Below are positions 16,291-24,217 of a DNA stretch of 64,000 nucleotides, in pieces (position 1 is the first letter of the stretch; each line of letters starts with the position of its first letter). This DNA comes from Phytopseudomonas dryadis (lineage in GTDB: Bacteria > Pseudomonadota > Gammaproteobacteria > Pseudomonadales > Pseudomonadaceae), in the NCBI RefSeq assembly GCF_004327355.1, contig NZ_QJUM01000032.1, forward strand, positions 1-64,000, written 5' to 3'. Position numbers and translations under genes: made by a program. The notes under the pieces are model-generated. The model worked only from the letters and a program-made list of their open reading frames with translations. It was not told the DNA's origin and did not search any database.

Positions 16291-16907
16291 TGCGCCTGCA
16301 TACCCTATTCGTATTCGCCTTGCTCGCCCTGCTCGCCGGTTGCGCCGGCATGACCTCCCGTGAAGCGCTCGACGGCCAGGGCGACCCGGCCCGCTGGCAG
16401 GCGCACAAGCAACACATCAGCGCCCTCGACGCCTGGCAGATCAACGGCAAGGTCGGCATCCGCGCCCCGCGCGATTCCGGCAGCGGCACCCTGTTCTGGC
16501 TGCAACGCCAGGACTACTCCGACATCCGCCTGTCCGGCCCGCTGGGTCGCGGCGCGGCGCGCCTGACCGGGCGCCCGGGCGAGGTGCTGCTGGAAGTGGC
16601 CAACCAGGGCCGTTACCAGGCCGAGTCGCCGGAAGAACTGCTGCAACAACAGCTGGGCCTCAACCTGCCGGTGTCCCACCTGCTCTGGTGGATACGCGGC
16701 CTGCCCGCACCGGACAGCAGGAGCCGCCTGACCCTCGACGGCGACAGCCGCCTGGCCCAGTTGGCCCAGGATGGCTGGCAGGTGGAATACCTGAGCTACG
16801 CCGAACAGAACGGTTACTGGCTGCCCGAACGCCTGAAACTGCAGGGCCACGACCTGCAGGTGACCCTGGTGATCAAGGACTGGCAACCGCGCCAGCTCGG
16901 CCAGTAG
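16290..16907 (+). CDS. lolB: Outer-membrane lipoprotein receptor LolB
   Basis: Accepts lipoproteins from LolA in the periplasm and inserts them in the outer membrane. It has 205 residues, close to the E. coli length of 207, with a type II signal peptide and lipobox LLAGC. Recognisable family patterns are WQINGKVGIRAPRDSGSG near residue 48, DIRLSGPLGRGAARLTG, and LLWWIRGLPAPDSRS, followed by DGWQVEYLSY. GTG at 16287 in the same frame is an alternative start; the ATG at 16290 overlaps the preceding stop. Translational coupling to the TPR lipoprotein is likely. Confidence 0.95.
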   Translation: MRLHTLFVFALLALLAGCAGMTSREALDGQGDPARWQAHKQHISALDAWQINGKVGIRAPRDSGSGTLFWLQRQDYSDIRLSGPLGRGAARLTGRPGEVLLEVANQGRYQAESPEELLQQQLGLNLPVSHLLWWIRGLPAPDSRSRLTLDGDSRLAQLAQDGWQVEYLSYAEQNGYWLPERLKLQGHDLQVTLVIKDWQPRQLGQ

Positions 16908-16909
16908 CC

Positions 16910-17155
16910 CGTTCGTGGCCTGCGGTCGAGCGTAGCGATACCCAGGGCACCTTCCCGAGTGCCGCTACGCTTGATCCAGACGGCAAACAGGGCTCGCACC
17001 AACGCTCTCCCATAAAGGGGTGGATGGATGAAACGTCATCCATCCGTGGCCCAGCAACCTGCTTCCAGCCCGTAGCCTGCGGTTGAGCGCAGCGATACCC
17101 AGGGCACCTTCCCGGGTGCCGCTACGCTCGACCCAGGCTACGGGCTACGTTAGCC
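16910..17155. repeat. Two REP/BIME-type palindromic units
   Basis: Two related palindromes lie between lolB and ispE, about 16915-16985 and 17070-17153. The second has outer arms GTAGCCTG and CAGGCTAC and inner arms of the type GCGATACCCAGGGCACC and GGTGCCGCTACGC. The same family reappears around the RAYT transposase at 61.3-62.4 kb. They are non-coding and probably fold as hairpins in the mRNA. Confidence 0.75.
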
Positions 17156-17195
17156 TGCAGTAACCTCTCATCCCCTCTCGCCAGCCATTGCTCCC

Positions 17196-18071
17196 ATGAC
17201 CACCCACGCCATCCCTGCCCATGCCGAGCTGATCCTCCCGGCCCCGGCCAAGCTCAACCTGATGCTGCATATCCTCGGCCGCCGCGCCGACGGCTATCAC
17301 GAGCTGCAGACCCTGTTCCAGTTCCTCGACCATGGCGACCAGCTCGGCTTCGCCCTGCGGGCAGACGGCGTCATCCGCCTGCATAGCGAGATCGACGGCG
17401 TGCCCCACGACAGCAACCTGATCGTGCGCGCCGCGCGCCAGCTGCAGCAGCGCAGCGGCACACGCCTGGGCGCCGATATCTGGCTGGACAAACGCCTGCC
17501 CCTGGGCGGCGGCATCGGTGGTGGCAGCTCGGACGCCGCCACCACCCTGCTCGGCCTGGCCCACCTCTGGCGGCTGGACTGGGACGCAGACCGCCTGGCC
17601 GCCCTGGGGCTGGGCCTGGGTGCCGATGTGCCGGTATTCGTACGCGGCCACGCGGCCTTCGCCGAGGGCGTCGGGGAAAAACTCACGCCCCTCGAGCTGC
17701 CCGAACCCTGGTTTCTCGTCGCCGTGCCGCAAGTCCTTGTCAGCACTGCGGAAGTTTTCTCCGACCCCGAGTTGACACGGGATACGCCGCCCATTAAAGT
17801 TCGCAGCCTTCTTGCAGGGGGTGGTCGTAATGACTGCCAGCCGGTCGTCGAGAAGCGTTACCCGGATGTTCGTAACGCCCTGATCTTGCTGAACAAATTT
17901 ATTCCCGCAAGATTGACCGGCACTGGAGCTTGCGTGTTTGGGAGCTTCCCAAACAGGGACGATGCTGATAAAGTCGCCCGCCAACTTCCAGCCACACTGC
18001 CGAGTTTTGTTGCGCGAGGTGCCAACGTTTCGATGTTGCATCGCACGCTCCAAGCACTGGCCAAGAAGTGA
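17196..18071 (+). CDS. ispE: 4-diphosphocytidyl-2-C-methyl-D-erythritol kinase
   Basis: Cytoplasmic GHMP-family kinase that phosphorylates the 2-hydroxyl of CDP-methylerythritol in the MEP isoprenoid pathway. It has 291 residues, slightly longer than the usual 283. The N-terminal substrate motif is PAPAKLNLMLHI with the catalytic Lys, the ATP-binding glycine loop is LPLGGGIGGGSSDAAT, and the catalytic Asp lies in LGLGADVPVF. The C-terminal GHMP motif is LTGTGACVFGSF. The position between lolB and tRNA-Gln/prs is conserved in pseudomonads. Codon use in the last third is a little less GC-biased than in the first two thirds. Confidence 0.96.
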   Translation: MTTHAIPAHAELILPAPAKLNLMLHILGRRADGYHELQTLFQFLDHGDQLGFALRADGVIRLHSEIDGVPHDSNLIVRAARQLQQRSGTRLGADIWLDKRLPLGGGIGGGSSDAATTLLGLAHLWRLDWDADRLAALGLGLGADVPVFVRGHAAFAEGVGEKLTPLELPEPWFLVAVPQVLVSTAEVFSDPELTRDTPPIKVRSLLAGGGRNDCQPVVEKRYPDVRNALILLNKFIPARLTGTGACVFGSFPNRDDADKVARQLPATLPSFVARGANVSMLHRTLQALAKK

Positions 18072-18096
18072 ATGCGTAGCATCGGTTATACGTTAC

Positions 18097-18171
18097 AGGG
18101 GCGTCGCCAAGCGGTAAGGCACCAGGTTTTGATCCTGGCATGCGTTGGTTCGAATCCAGCCGCCCCTGCCA
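18097..18171 (+). tRNA. tRNA-Gln (anticodon TTG), copy 1
   Basis: 75-nt cloverleaf with encoded CCA. The acceptor arm AGGGGCG pairs with CGCCCCT, the anticodon stem CCAGG/CCTGG encloses TTTTGAT with anticodon TTG (18129-18131), and the T arm holds GGTTCGAATCC. It lies between ispE and prs. Confidence 0.97.
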
Positions 18172-18227
18172 TAACCACCCAAGGGTGGCCGTAGCACCGA
18201 CAAGCAGCATTGGGTCACACAGGATAC

Positions 18228-18302
18228 AGGGGCGTCGCCAAGCGGTAAGGCACCAGGTTTTGATCCTGGCATGCGTTGGTTCGAATCCAGCCGCCCCTGC
18301 CA
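18228..18302 (+). tRNA. tRNA-Gln (anticodon TTG), copy 2
   Basis: Identical in sequence to the first copy, 131 bp downstream, with encoded CCA ending at 18302. It sits 45 bp before the prs start. The 56-bp spacer between the copies is unrelated to them. Confidence 0.97.
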
Positions 18303-18347
18303 TTTTTATACTCATCCAGGTATACCCTCAGCCGGCAGGTACTGCGC

Positions 18348-19289
18348 GTGTCCAAGATGATGGTCTTTACGGGGAACGCTAACCCCGATCTGGCGCGACG
18401 TATCGTTCGTCAGTTGCACATCCCCCTCGGCGATGCTTCTGTCGGAAAGTTCTCCGACGGTGAAATCAGCATCGAAATCAACGAAAACGTCCGCGGTAAG
18501 GACGTCTTCCTGATCCAGCCGACGTGCGCGCCAACCAATGACAACCTGATGGAACTGGTGGTGATGGCCGACGCCTTCCGCCGCTCCTCGGCGACTCGCA
18601 TCACCGCTGTCATCCCCTACTTCGGCTATGCCCGCCAGGATCGCCGTCCGCGTTCCGCCCGCGTGGCGATCAGTGCCAAGGTCGTGGCCGACATGCTCAC
18701 CGTGGTAGGCATCGACCGTGTGCTCACCGTCGACCTGCACGCGGATCAGATCCAGGGTTTCTTCGATATCCCCGTGGATAACATCTACGGCTCGCCGGTT
18801 CTGGTCGACGACATCGAAGACCAGCGCTTCGATAACCTGATGATCGTCTCCCCGGACATCGGCGGTGTGGTGCGTGCCCGCGCCGTGGCCAAGTCCCTGG
18901 GCGTGGATCTGGCGATCATCGACAAGCGCCGCGAGAAAGCCAACCACTCCGAGGTGATGCACATCATCGGTGACGTGGAAGGCCGTACCTGCATCCTGGT
19001 CGACGACATGGTCGACACCGCCGGCACCCTGTGCCACGCGGCGAAGGCATTGAAGGAACACGGCGCGGCCAAGGTATTCGCCTATGCCACGCACCCGGTG
19101 CTGTCGGGTCGCGCCATCGAGAACATCGAGAACTCGGTACTGGACGAACTGGTGGTTACCAACACCATCCCGCTGTCCGCTGCCGCGCAATCCTGTTCAC
19201 GCATTCGCCAACTGGACATCGCGCCGGTTGTCGCTGAAGCGGTACGCCGCATCAGCAATGAAGAATCGATCAGCGCGATGTTCCGCTAA
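18348..19289 (+). CDS. prs: Ribose-phosphate pyrophosphokinase
   Basis: Makes PRPP from ribose 5-phosphate and ATP for nucleotide, His and Trp synthesis. The GTG start at 18348 gives a protein of 313 residues beginning MSKMMVFTGNANPDLARR, the same length and start as the P. aeruginosa protein. A longer frame from 18276 would read into tRNA-Gln and was rejected. Motifs: the flexible loop YFGYARQDRRPRSA, the metal-binding LTVDLHADQIQGFF, and the PRPP loop CILVDDMVDTAGTLC. The end RRISNEESISAMF matches the bacterial class I enzyme. An AGG-type Shine-Dalgarno sequence lies about 9 bp upstream of the GTG. Confidence 0.97.
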   Translation: MSKMMVFTGNANPDLARRIVRQLHIPLGDASVGKFSDGEISIEINENVRGKDVFLIQPTCAPTNDNLMELVVMADAFRRSSATRITAVIPYFGYARQDRRPRSARVAISAKVVADMLTVVGIDRVLTVDLHADQIQGFFDIPVDNIYGSPVLVDDIEDQRFDNLMIVSPDIGGVVRARAVAKSLGVDLAIIDKRREKANHSEVMHIIGDVEGRTCILVDDMVDTAGTLCHAAKALKEHGAAKVFAYATHPVLSGRAIENIENSVLDELVVTNTIPLSAAAQSCSRIRQLDIAPVVAEAVRRISNEESISAMFR

Positions 19290-19340
19290 CCCGGAACAGC
19301 GTTGACGAAACATGCCTGGCCATTTGGCCAGGCCTTTCAC

Positions 19341-19383
19341 TGAACCGCCCCGTCGCTGGTCGCAAGCGTAACGGGCGGTTTGG
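19341..19383 (+). terminator. Stem-loop between prs and rplY
   Basis: AACCGCCCCGT at 19343-19353 pairs, with one bulged C, with ACGGGCGGTT at 19371-19380, followed by a T-containing stretch. A smaller stem (GCCTGGC/GCCAGGC) precedes it near 19315-19333. Together they look like a prs terminator or attenuator ahead of rplY. Confidence 0.6.
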
Positions 19384-19401
19384 TTATTTTGGAGAAGTGA
19401 A

Positions 19402-20022
19402 ATGACTGTTGAATTTGCTCTGAATGCCGAAGTGCGTTCCGACCTGGGGAAAGGTGCGAGCCGCCGCCTGCGTCGTAACGCCAGCCTGGTTCCCGCCGTG
19501 ATCTACGGCGGCGAGAAAGCCCCGCAATCCATCAGCCTGGTCGCCAAAGACCTGGCCAAGCTGCTGGACAACGAAGCCGCGTTCAGCCACGTGCTGACCC
19601 TGACCGTCGACGGCCAGAAAGAAAGCGTCCTGATCAAGGCCCTGCAGCGCCATCCGGCCAAAGGCTTCGTTCTGCACGCCGACTTCCAGCGCGTCATCGC
19701 CGGCCAGAAGCTGAGCGCTCACGTACCGCTGCACTTCGTCAACGAAGCCAGCGCCGCAGGCGTCAAGCAAGGCGGCGGCGAAGTGCTGCACAGCCTGAAC
19801 GAAGTCGAAGTCTCCTGCCTGCCAAAAGACCTGCCGGAGTTCATCGAAGTCGACATGGCCAAGGTCGAGGTCGACCAGACCGTTCACCTGTCCGACATCA
19901 AACTGCCGAAAGGCGTCGAGCTGGTTTCCCTGGCCCACGGCAGCGATCTGCCGGTTGCCAGCATCCACCTGCCGCGCGTTCGTGTAGAAGAAGACAGCGA
20001 AGGCGAAAGCACCGCCGAGTAA
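19402..20022 (+). CDS. rplY: 50S ribosomal protein L25 (general stress protein CTC form)
   Basis: Binds 5S rRNA in the large subunit. The 206-residue length marks the long CTC form, with an N-terminal L25 domain (LGKGASRRLRRNASLVPAVIYGG) and the C-terminal TL5 beta domain (VPLHFVNEASAAGVKQGG, LPEFIEVDM, LPKGVELVSL). The acidic tail EEDSEGESTAE is usual. GGAGAAG lies 6 bp before the ATG. The order prs-rplY-pth-ychF is conserved in Pseudomonas. Confidence 0.96.
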   Translation: MTVEFALNAEVRSDLGKGASRRLRRNASLVPAVIYGGEKAPQSISLVAKDLAKLLDNEAAFSHVLTLTVDGQKESVLIKALQRHPAKGFVLHADFQRVIAGQKLSAHVPLHFVNEASAAGVKQGGGEVLHSLNEVEVSCLPKDLPEFIEVDMAKVEVDQTVHLSDIKLPKGVELVSLAHGSDLPVASIHLPRVRVEEDSEGESTAE

Positions 20023-20061
20023 TATTGGCGGGCTGTGCCGGTTTCACGAAAGGGCTCCTGT

Positions 20062-20652
20062 ATGACTGCCGTACAACTGATCGTTGGCCTGGGTAATCCC
20101 GGCCCCGAATACGACCAGACCCGGCACAATGCAGGGGCCCTTTTCGTTGAGCGCCTGGCGGACAGCCAGCGTGTGAATCTCAGCGTTGATCGCAAGTATT
20201 TCGGCCTGGTGGGCAAATTCGCCCACCAGGGTCGCGAGGTTCGTCTGCTGATCCCCACCACCTTCATGAACCGCAGCGGCCAGTCCGTGGCGGCATTGGC
20301 GAATTTCTTCAAGATCAAACCCGAAGAAATCCTGGTGGCACACGACGAACTCGACATGCCGCCGGGCGTCGCCAAACTCAAACAGGGTGGCGGGCACGGC
20401 GGACACAACGGGCTGCGCGACATCATCGCCCAGCTCGGCAACCAGAATAACTTCCACCGCCTGCGGCTCGGCATCGGCCACCCGGGACACAGCAGCATGG
20501 TCTCCAACTTCGTGCTCAGTCGCGCCCCGCGCAGCGAGCAGGAACTGCTGGACACCAGCATCGGCTTCGCCCTCGAGGTACTGCCGGAGATACTCGCCGG
20601 CGACTGGACCGTGGCGATGCGCAAGCTGCACAGCCAGAAAGCCACCTCCTAA
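20062..20652 (+). CDS. pth: Peptidyl-tRNA hydrolase
   Basis: Releases tRNA from peptidyl-tRNA that has dropped off the ribosome. It has 196 residues from the ATG at 20062; a GTG at 20035 in frame would add nine residues and lacks support. Signatures: IVGLGNPGPEYDQTRHNAG with the catalytic His, TFMNRSGQSVAAL with the substrate Asn, VAHDELDMPPGVAKLKQGG with the catalytic Asp, and GHGGHNGLRDII. All active-site residues are present. Confidence 0.97.
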   Translation: MTAVQLIVGLGNPGPEYDQTRHNAGALFVERLADSQRVNLSVDRKYFGLVGKFAHQGREVRLLIPTTFMNRSGQSVAALANFFKIKPEEILVAHDELDMPPGVAKLKQGGGHGGHNGLRDIIAQLGNQNNFHRLRLGIGHPGHSSMVSNFVLSRAPRSEQELLDTSIGFALEVLPEILAGDWTVAMRKLHSQKATS

Positions 20653-20686
20653 TTCTTTTCACCGCCTTCGGCGCGAGGGACACACC

Positions 20687-21787
20687 ATGGGATTCAACTG
20701 CGGCATCGTCGGCCTGCCCAACGTCGGCAAGTCCACCCTGTTCAACGCCCTCACCAAATCCGGTATCGCGGCGGAAAACTTCCCCTTCTGCACCATCGAG
20801 CCGAACAGCGGCATCGTGCCCATGCCCGACCCGCGCCTCGATGCCCTGGCGGCCATCGTCAAACCCGAGCGGGTGCTGCCCACCACCATGGAGTTCGTCG
20901 ACATCGCCGGCCTGGTGGCAGGCGCCTCCAAGGGCGAGGGCCTGGGCAACAAGTTCCTCGCCAACATCCGCGAGACCGACGCCATCGCCCACGTGGTGCG
21001 CTGCTTCGAAGACGACAACGTCATCCACGTGGCCAACAGCGTCGACCCCAAGCGTGACATCGAGATCATCGACCTCGAGCTGATCATGGCCGACCTCGAC
21101 AGCTGCGAGAAACAACTGCAGCGCGTTGCCCGCACCGCCAAGGGTGGCGACAAGGAAGCCGTGGCGCAGAAAGCGCTGCTGGAAAAACTCATCCCCCACT
21201 TCACCGAAGGCAAGCCGGCGCGCAGCCTGCTGAAGAGCCTCGGCGATGACGAGAAGCGCCTGGCCAAGACCTTCCACCTGCTGACCACCAAGCCGGTGAT
21301 GTACATCGCCAACGTCGCCGAAGACGGCTTCGACAACAACCCGCTGCTCGACGTGGTCAAGGCCATCGCCGAGGAAGAAGGCGCCATCGTCGTGCCGGTG
21401 TGCAACAAGATCGAGGCCGAAATCGCCGAGCTGGACGATCTGGAAGAAATGCAGATGTTCCTCGAGACCATGGGCATGGACGAGCCGGGCCTCAACCGCG
21501 TGATCCGCGCCGGCTACTCGCTGCTCAACCTGCAGACCTACTTCACCGCCGGCGTCAAGGAAGTGCGCGCCTGGACCATCAAGGTCGGCGCCACCGCCCC
21601 GCAGTCCGCCGCGGCCATCCACACCGACTTCGAGAAAGGCTTCATCCGCGCCGAAGTCATCGCCTACGACGACTTCATCCAGTACAAGGGCGAAGCCGGC
21701 GCCAAGGAAGCCGGCAAATGGCGCCTGGAAGGCAAGGACTACATCGTCAAGGACGGCGACGTGATGCACTTCCGCTTCAACGTCTGA
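20687..21787 (+). CDS. ychF: Redox-regulated ATPase YchF (OLA1 family)
   Basis: Ribosome-associated P-loop protein of the Obg family that prefers ATP; 366 residues, the standard length. G1 is GLPNVGKST, the switch region is VDIAGLVAGASKGEGLGNKF, the G4-like motif is NVAEDGF in place of the GTP-specific NKxD (which explains the ATP preference), and the C-terminal TGS domain ends DGDVMHFRFNV. It begins 34 bp after pth, and a strong terminator follows at 21811. Confidence 0.97.
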   Translation: MGFNCGIVGLPNVGKSTLFNALTKSGIAAENFPFCTIEPNSGIVPMPDPRLDALAAIVKPERVLPTTMEFVDIAGLVAGASKGEGLGNKFLANIRETDAIAHVVRCFEDDNVIHVANSVDPKRDIEIIDLELIMADLDSCEKQLQRVARTAKGGDKEAVAQKALLEKLIPHFTEGKPARSLLKSLGDDEKRLAKTFHLLTTKPVMYIANVAEDGFDNNPLLDVVKAIAEEEGAIVVPVCNKIEAEIAELDDLEEMQMFLETMGMDEPGLNRVIRAGYSLLNLQTYFTAGVKEVRAWTIKVGATAPQSAAAIHTDFEKGFIRAEVIAYDDFIQYKGEAGAKEAGKWRLEGKDYIVKDGDVMHFRFNV

Positions 21788-21810
21788 CCTGCCCCAGCCC
21801 CACCCACGAG

Positions 21811-21838
21811 GCCCCTCGAGCGCAACCGCTCGAGGGGC
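21811..21838 (+). terminator. Intrinsic terminator after ychF
   Basis: Perfect 12-bp stem GCCCCTCGAGCG / CGCTCGAGGGGC with a 4-nt loop, followed by a short T-containing stretch. It closes the prs-ychF transcript. Confidence 0.85.
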
Positions 21839-21936
21839 TTCGCATTTCCCGGCCACGCCAGCCCCAGCGATAACCGAAACACCTGCGCAGCATTGCCCTC
21901 TATACAGGTGAAGCCATTGCCTCGAGAGGGCCCGTC

Positions 21937-22500
21937 ATGGACACATTCTCGCGCCGCCTGATCCTGCACTACCTCGCCAGCCTCGGTGAAGCCTCGAGCG
22001 CCATCGGAGCAGCGTCCGCGCCAATGGCCGTCACGAAGGTGGAAAAATTGCTGCTTCTGCGCAACGACTGGGTGCCGAACAACGACAACCATCCGGTGCT
22101 CGTCTATCGCCAGGCCTTGAAGGACAAGGGGCTGCCAACGCCATCCGGCACGCAGCGCCTGTTCGGTGCCAATGCCTGGCCCGCGCAATGGGTTGACGGC
22201 ATCTACGACTATCACCACTACCACAGCAATGCCCACGAAGTGCTCGGCGTCATCCAGGGCCAAGCCCGGGTCATGCTGGGCGGCCCGGGCGGCCGGGAAC
22301 TCAGCCTGCACAGCGGCGATGTGCTGGTGCTGCCGGCCGGCACCGGTCATTGCAACCTGGCCAGCAGCGACGACTTCCTCGTCGTGGGCGGATACCCGCA
22401 GGGCCAGCAGCCGGATCTCTGCCGGGCGGCACCGACAGCGGAACAGCAGCGCGCCATCGAACAGACGCCCTACCCACCCCGCGATCCCGTCTTCGGCTAG
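21937..22500 (+). CDS. Cupin-domain protein, YjlB-like
   Basis: Small cytoplasmic cupin barrel. The pattern VPNNDNHPVLVYRQAL, WPAQWVDGIYDYHHYHSNAH, EVLGVIQGQARVMLGGPGG and GDVLVLPAGTGHCNL shows both cupin motifs with His residues able to bind a metal. The substrate is unknown. The start at 21937 has GAGAGG 7 bp upstream, but it adds 29 residues before MAVTKVEKLLLLRNDWV, which is where I would expect the family to begin (ATG near 22026). The C-terminus ends at DPVFG, perhaps 10 residues short of what I recall for relatives. It stands alone before tRNA-Met. Confidence 0.8.
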   Translation: MDTFSRRLILHYLASLGEASSAIGAASAPMAVTKVEKLLLLRNDWVPNNDNHPVLVYRQALKDKGLPTPSGTQRLFGANAWPAQWVDGIYDYHHYHSNAHEVLGVIQGQARVMLGGPGGRELSLHSGDVLVLPAGTGHCNLASSDDFLVVGGYPQGQQPDLCRAAPTAEQQRAIEQTPYPPRDPVFG

Positions 22501-22648
22501 GCTGGCCGCGTCGGCAAGGCTCCGCCTCGATACGGCGGGCTCAAGATGGCGCACCCGCCAAAAACCGCTAAACGGTTGAAAGTGCGTAAATTATTATGCC
22601 CTCGGGGGTTGACACAACAGAGGCGGATGCGGAAAATGCGCGCCACTC

Positions 22649-22725
22649 GGCTACGTAGCTCAGCTGGTTAGAGCATAGCATTCATAATGCTGGGGTCCGG
22701 GGTTCAAGTCCCTGCGTAGCCACCA
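22649..22725 (+). tRNA. tRNA-Met (elongator, anticodon CAT)
   Basis: 77-nt cloverleaf with encoded CCA. The acceptor GGCTACG pairs with CGTAGCC, the anticodon loop is TTCATAA with anticodon CAT, and the T arm is GGGGTTCAAGTCCCT-like. It has no initiator features. The integrase gene begins 168 bp downstream, so this is the likely integration target of the prophage, as for the equivalent P. aeruginosa tRNA gene. Confidence 0.95.
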
Positions 22726-22770
22726 AATAGCTGTTTATAGCTGTCTCGAACAGTCTATCAAACACCCTGA

Positions 22771-22793
22771 AAAGCCCGCCCTGTGCGGGCTTT
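22771..22793 (+). terminator. Intrinsic terminator after tRNA-Met
   Basis: Perfect stem AAAGCCCGC / GCGGGCTTT with a 5-nt loop and a following T-rich stretch (TTTCTT). Confidence 0.85.
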
Positions 22794-22839
22794 CTTGTCT
22801 CCAGCGATCCATTCCAATCCATACCCATACTTCCCCGCC

Positions 22840-22859
22840 GTGTATGCCTGTGTGTATGC
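22840..22859 (+). repeat. Left paired GTGTATGC repeats, candidate integrase arm sites
   Basis: GTGTATGC occurs at 22840-22847 and 22852-22859, 12 bp apart start to start, between tRNA-Met and the integrase gene. The same pair with the same 12-bp spacing lies at the other end of the element (40060-40079). This fits arm-type binding sites of a tyrosine integrase, or an attachment-site duplication. Confidence 0.55.
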
Positions 22860-22893
22860 TTCAATAAAAATTGAACCAAGGGCATACAAGCCA

Positions 22894-24162
22894 ATGAAGC
22901 GTTCCGAGATCAAGCGTCGTCCCCTGGCGGACACGACCCTTGCCAGCCTGGAATCCGAACCTGCGACCTACCGCGAACTGGATGGCGCCGGCCTGTATTT
23001 CCGGGTCAAGCCCAACGGTAACAAATCGTGGGAGTTACGCTACAAGAAACCGGATGGCAAGTGGTCGTGGCTCGGCCTCGGCGGTTATCCCGAAGTAAGC
23101 GGAGCGCTGGCCAGGCAAAAGGCTGCCGAATTGCGCCTCGATGCCGCCGAGGGCAAGAACCCGATCACCAGCAAACGGATCCGCAAGGCCGCCGAGATCA
23201 GGGCGGCCAATGACACCTTCGAAGCGCTCGCACGGGAGTGGCACACCTCGCGCTTCGGCGGCTGGGATGCCGGGACAGCCAGGCGGATCATGGGCGCACT
23301 CGAGCGCCATGTGTTTCCGACCTTCGGCCAGCGCCAGTACACCGACATCCTCTCGATGGAGTGGATGGAACTGCTGCGTGGCATGGAGAATCAAGGCATC
23401 CTCGAACAGATGAGCCGGGTACGCGCCTACTGCAAGGACGTGTACGACCTGGCCAGGGTGACCGGCCGCGCGGTGAATAATCCGCTCGAGGGTGTGCATA
23501 AGTTCCTGTCAGCCAGCAAGGCCGAGAACTATGCCCATGTGTCCGCCGATGAGTTGCCCAGACTGCTCCGGGCTATCCGCTCCTACCCTCACGCCAGGGA
23601 TGTGCGAATTGGCCTGAGTCTGCTCACCCTGCTGGCCATACGTCCCAGCGAGTTGCGCGAGGCACGATGGTCGGAGTTTGATTTCCACAAGAAGCTCTGG
23701 ACGGTCCCGACCGAACGCAAGGGCCGTAAGAAGGGTCGCGAACACCTGGTGCCACTCAGTCGCCAGGCTATCGCTCTGCTGGAAGAGCTGCACCCCCTCA
23801 CCGGCGCCTATCCGCTGTTGTTCCCAGGGCGAAACGACCGCACCAAGCCACGCAGCGACACGGTATTTCTCATGGCCCTGCGCCGCCTCGGCTATGAGGG
23901 CCGACAGACTGGTCACGGCTTTCGCCATATCGCCAGCACCATCTTGAACGAGCAGGGTTTCCCGGCCGACCATATCGAGGCGCAGTTGAGCCACAAGGCG
24001 CCCGGGGTGCGGGGCATATACAACAAGGCCCAATACCTCGAGCAACGCGCAACGATGATGCAGTGGTATGCCGATCACCTAGACTCGCTGATATGCAATG
24101 ACTACGGCAGCCCGAGCCCAACGATGAGCAAGGCGGTGGGAATAAGTACAAACGAGCTCTGA
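22894..24162 (+). CDS. Tyrosine-type site-specific integrase (P4-like, DUF4102 family)
   Basis: Phage integrase of 422 residues that integrates and excises the element. The start at 22894 (MKRSEIKRRPLADTTLASLE) is preferred over the upstream frame from 22783. The N-terminal DUF4102 arm-binding domain shows YRELDGAGLYFRVKPNGNKS and WLGLGGYPEVSGALARQKA. A core-binding SAM-like domain spans about 130-215. In the catalytic domain I assign Arg in LAIRPSELREARWSEFD, His-x-x-Arg in GHGFRHIASTILNE, His in LSHKAP and the nucleophile Tyr in GIYNKAQYLEQRATMM. The full catalytic set appears intact. It sits right beside its probable target tRNA-Met. Confidence 0.95.
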   Translation: MKRSEIKRRPLADTTLASLESEPATYRELDGAGLYFRVKPNGNKSWELRYKKPDGKWSWLGLGGYPEVSGALARQKAAELRLDAAEGKNPITSKRIRKAAEIRAANDTFEALAREWHTSRFGGWDAGTARRIMGALERHVFPTFGQRQYTDILSMEWMELLRGMENQGILEQMSRVRAYCKDVYDLARVTGRAVNNPLEGVHKFLSASKAENYAHVSADELPRLLRAIRSYPHARDVRIGLSLLTLLAIRPSELREARWSEFDFHKKLWTVPTERKGRKKGREHLVPLSRQAIALLEELHPLTGAYPLLFPGRNDRTKPRSDTVFLMALRRLGYEGRQTGHGFRHIASTILNEQGFPADHIEAQLSHKAPGVRGIYNKAQYLEQRATMMQWYADHLDSLICNDYGSPSPTMSKAVGISTNEL

Positions 24163-24217
24163 TCATATAGCGATCATTTACCCGCTGACACCTTCCGCAC
24201 ATACGCCTGGCACGCCC

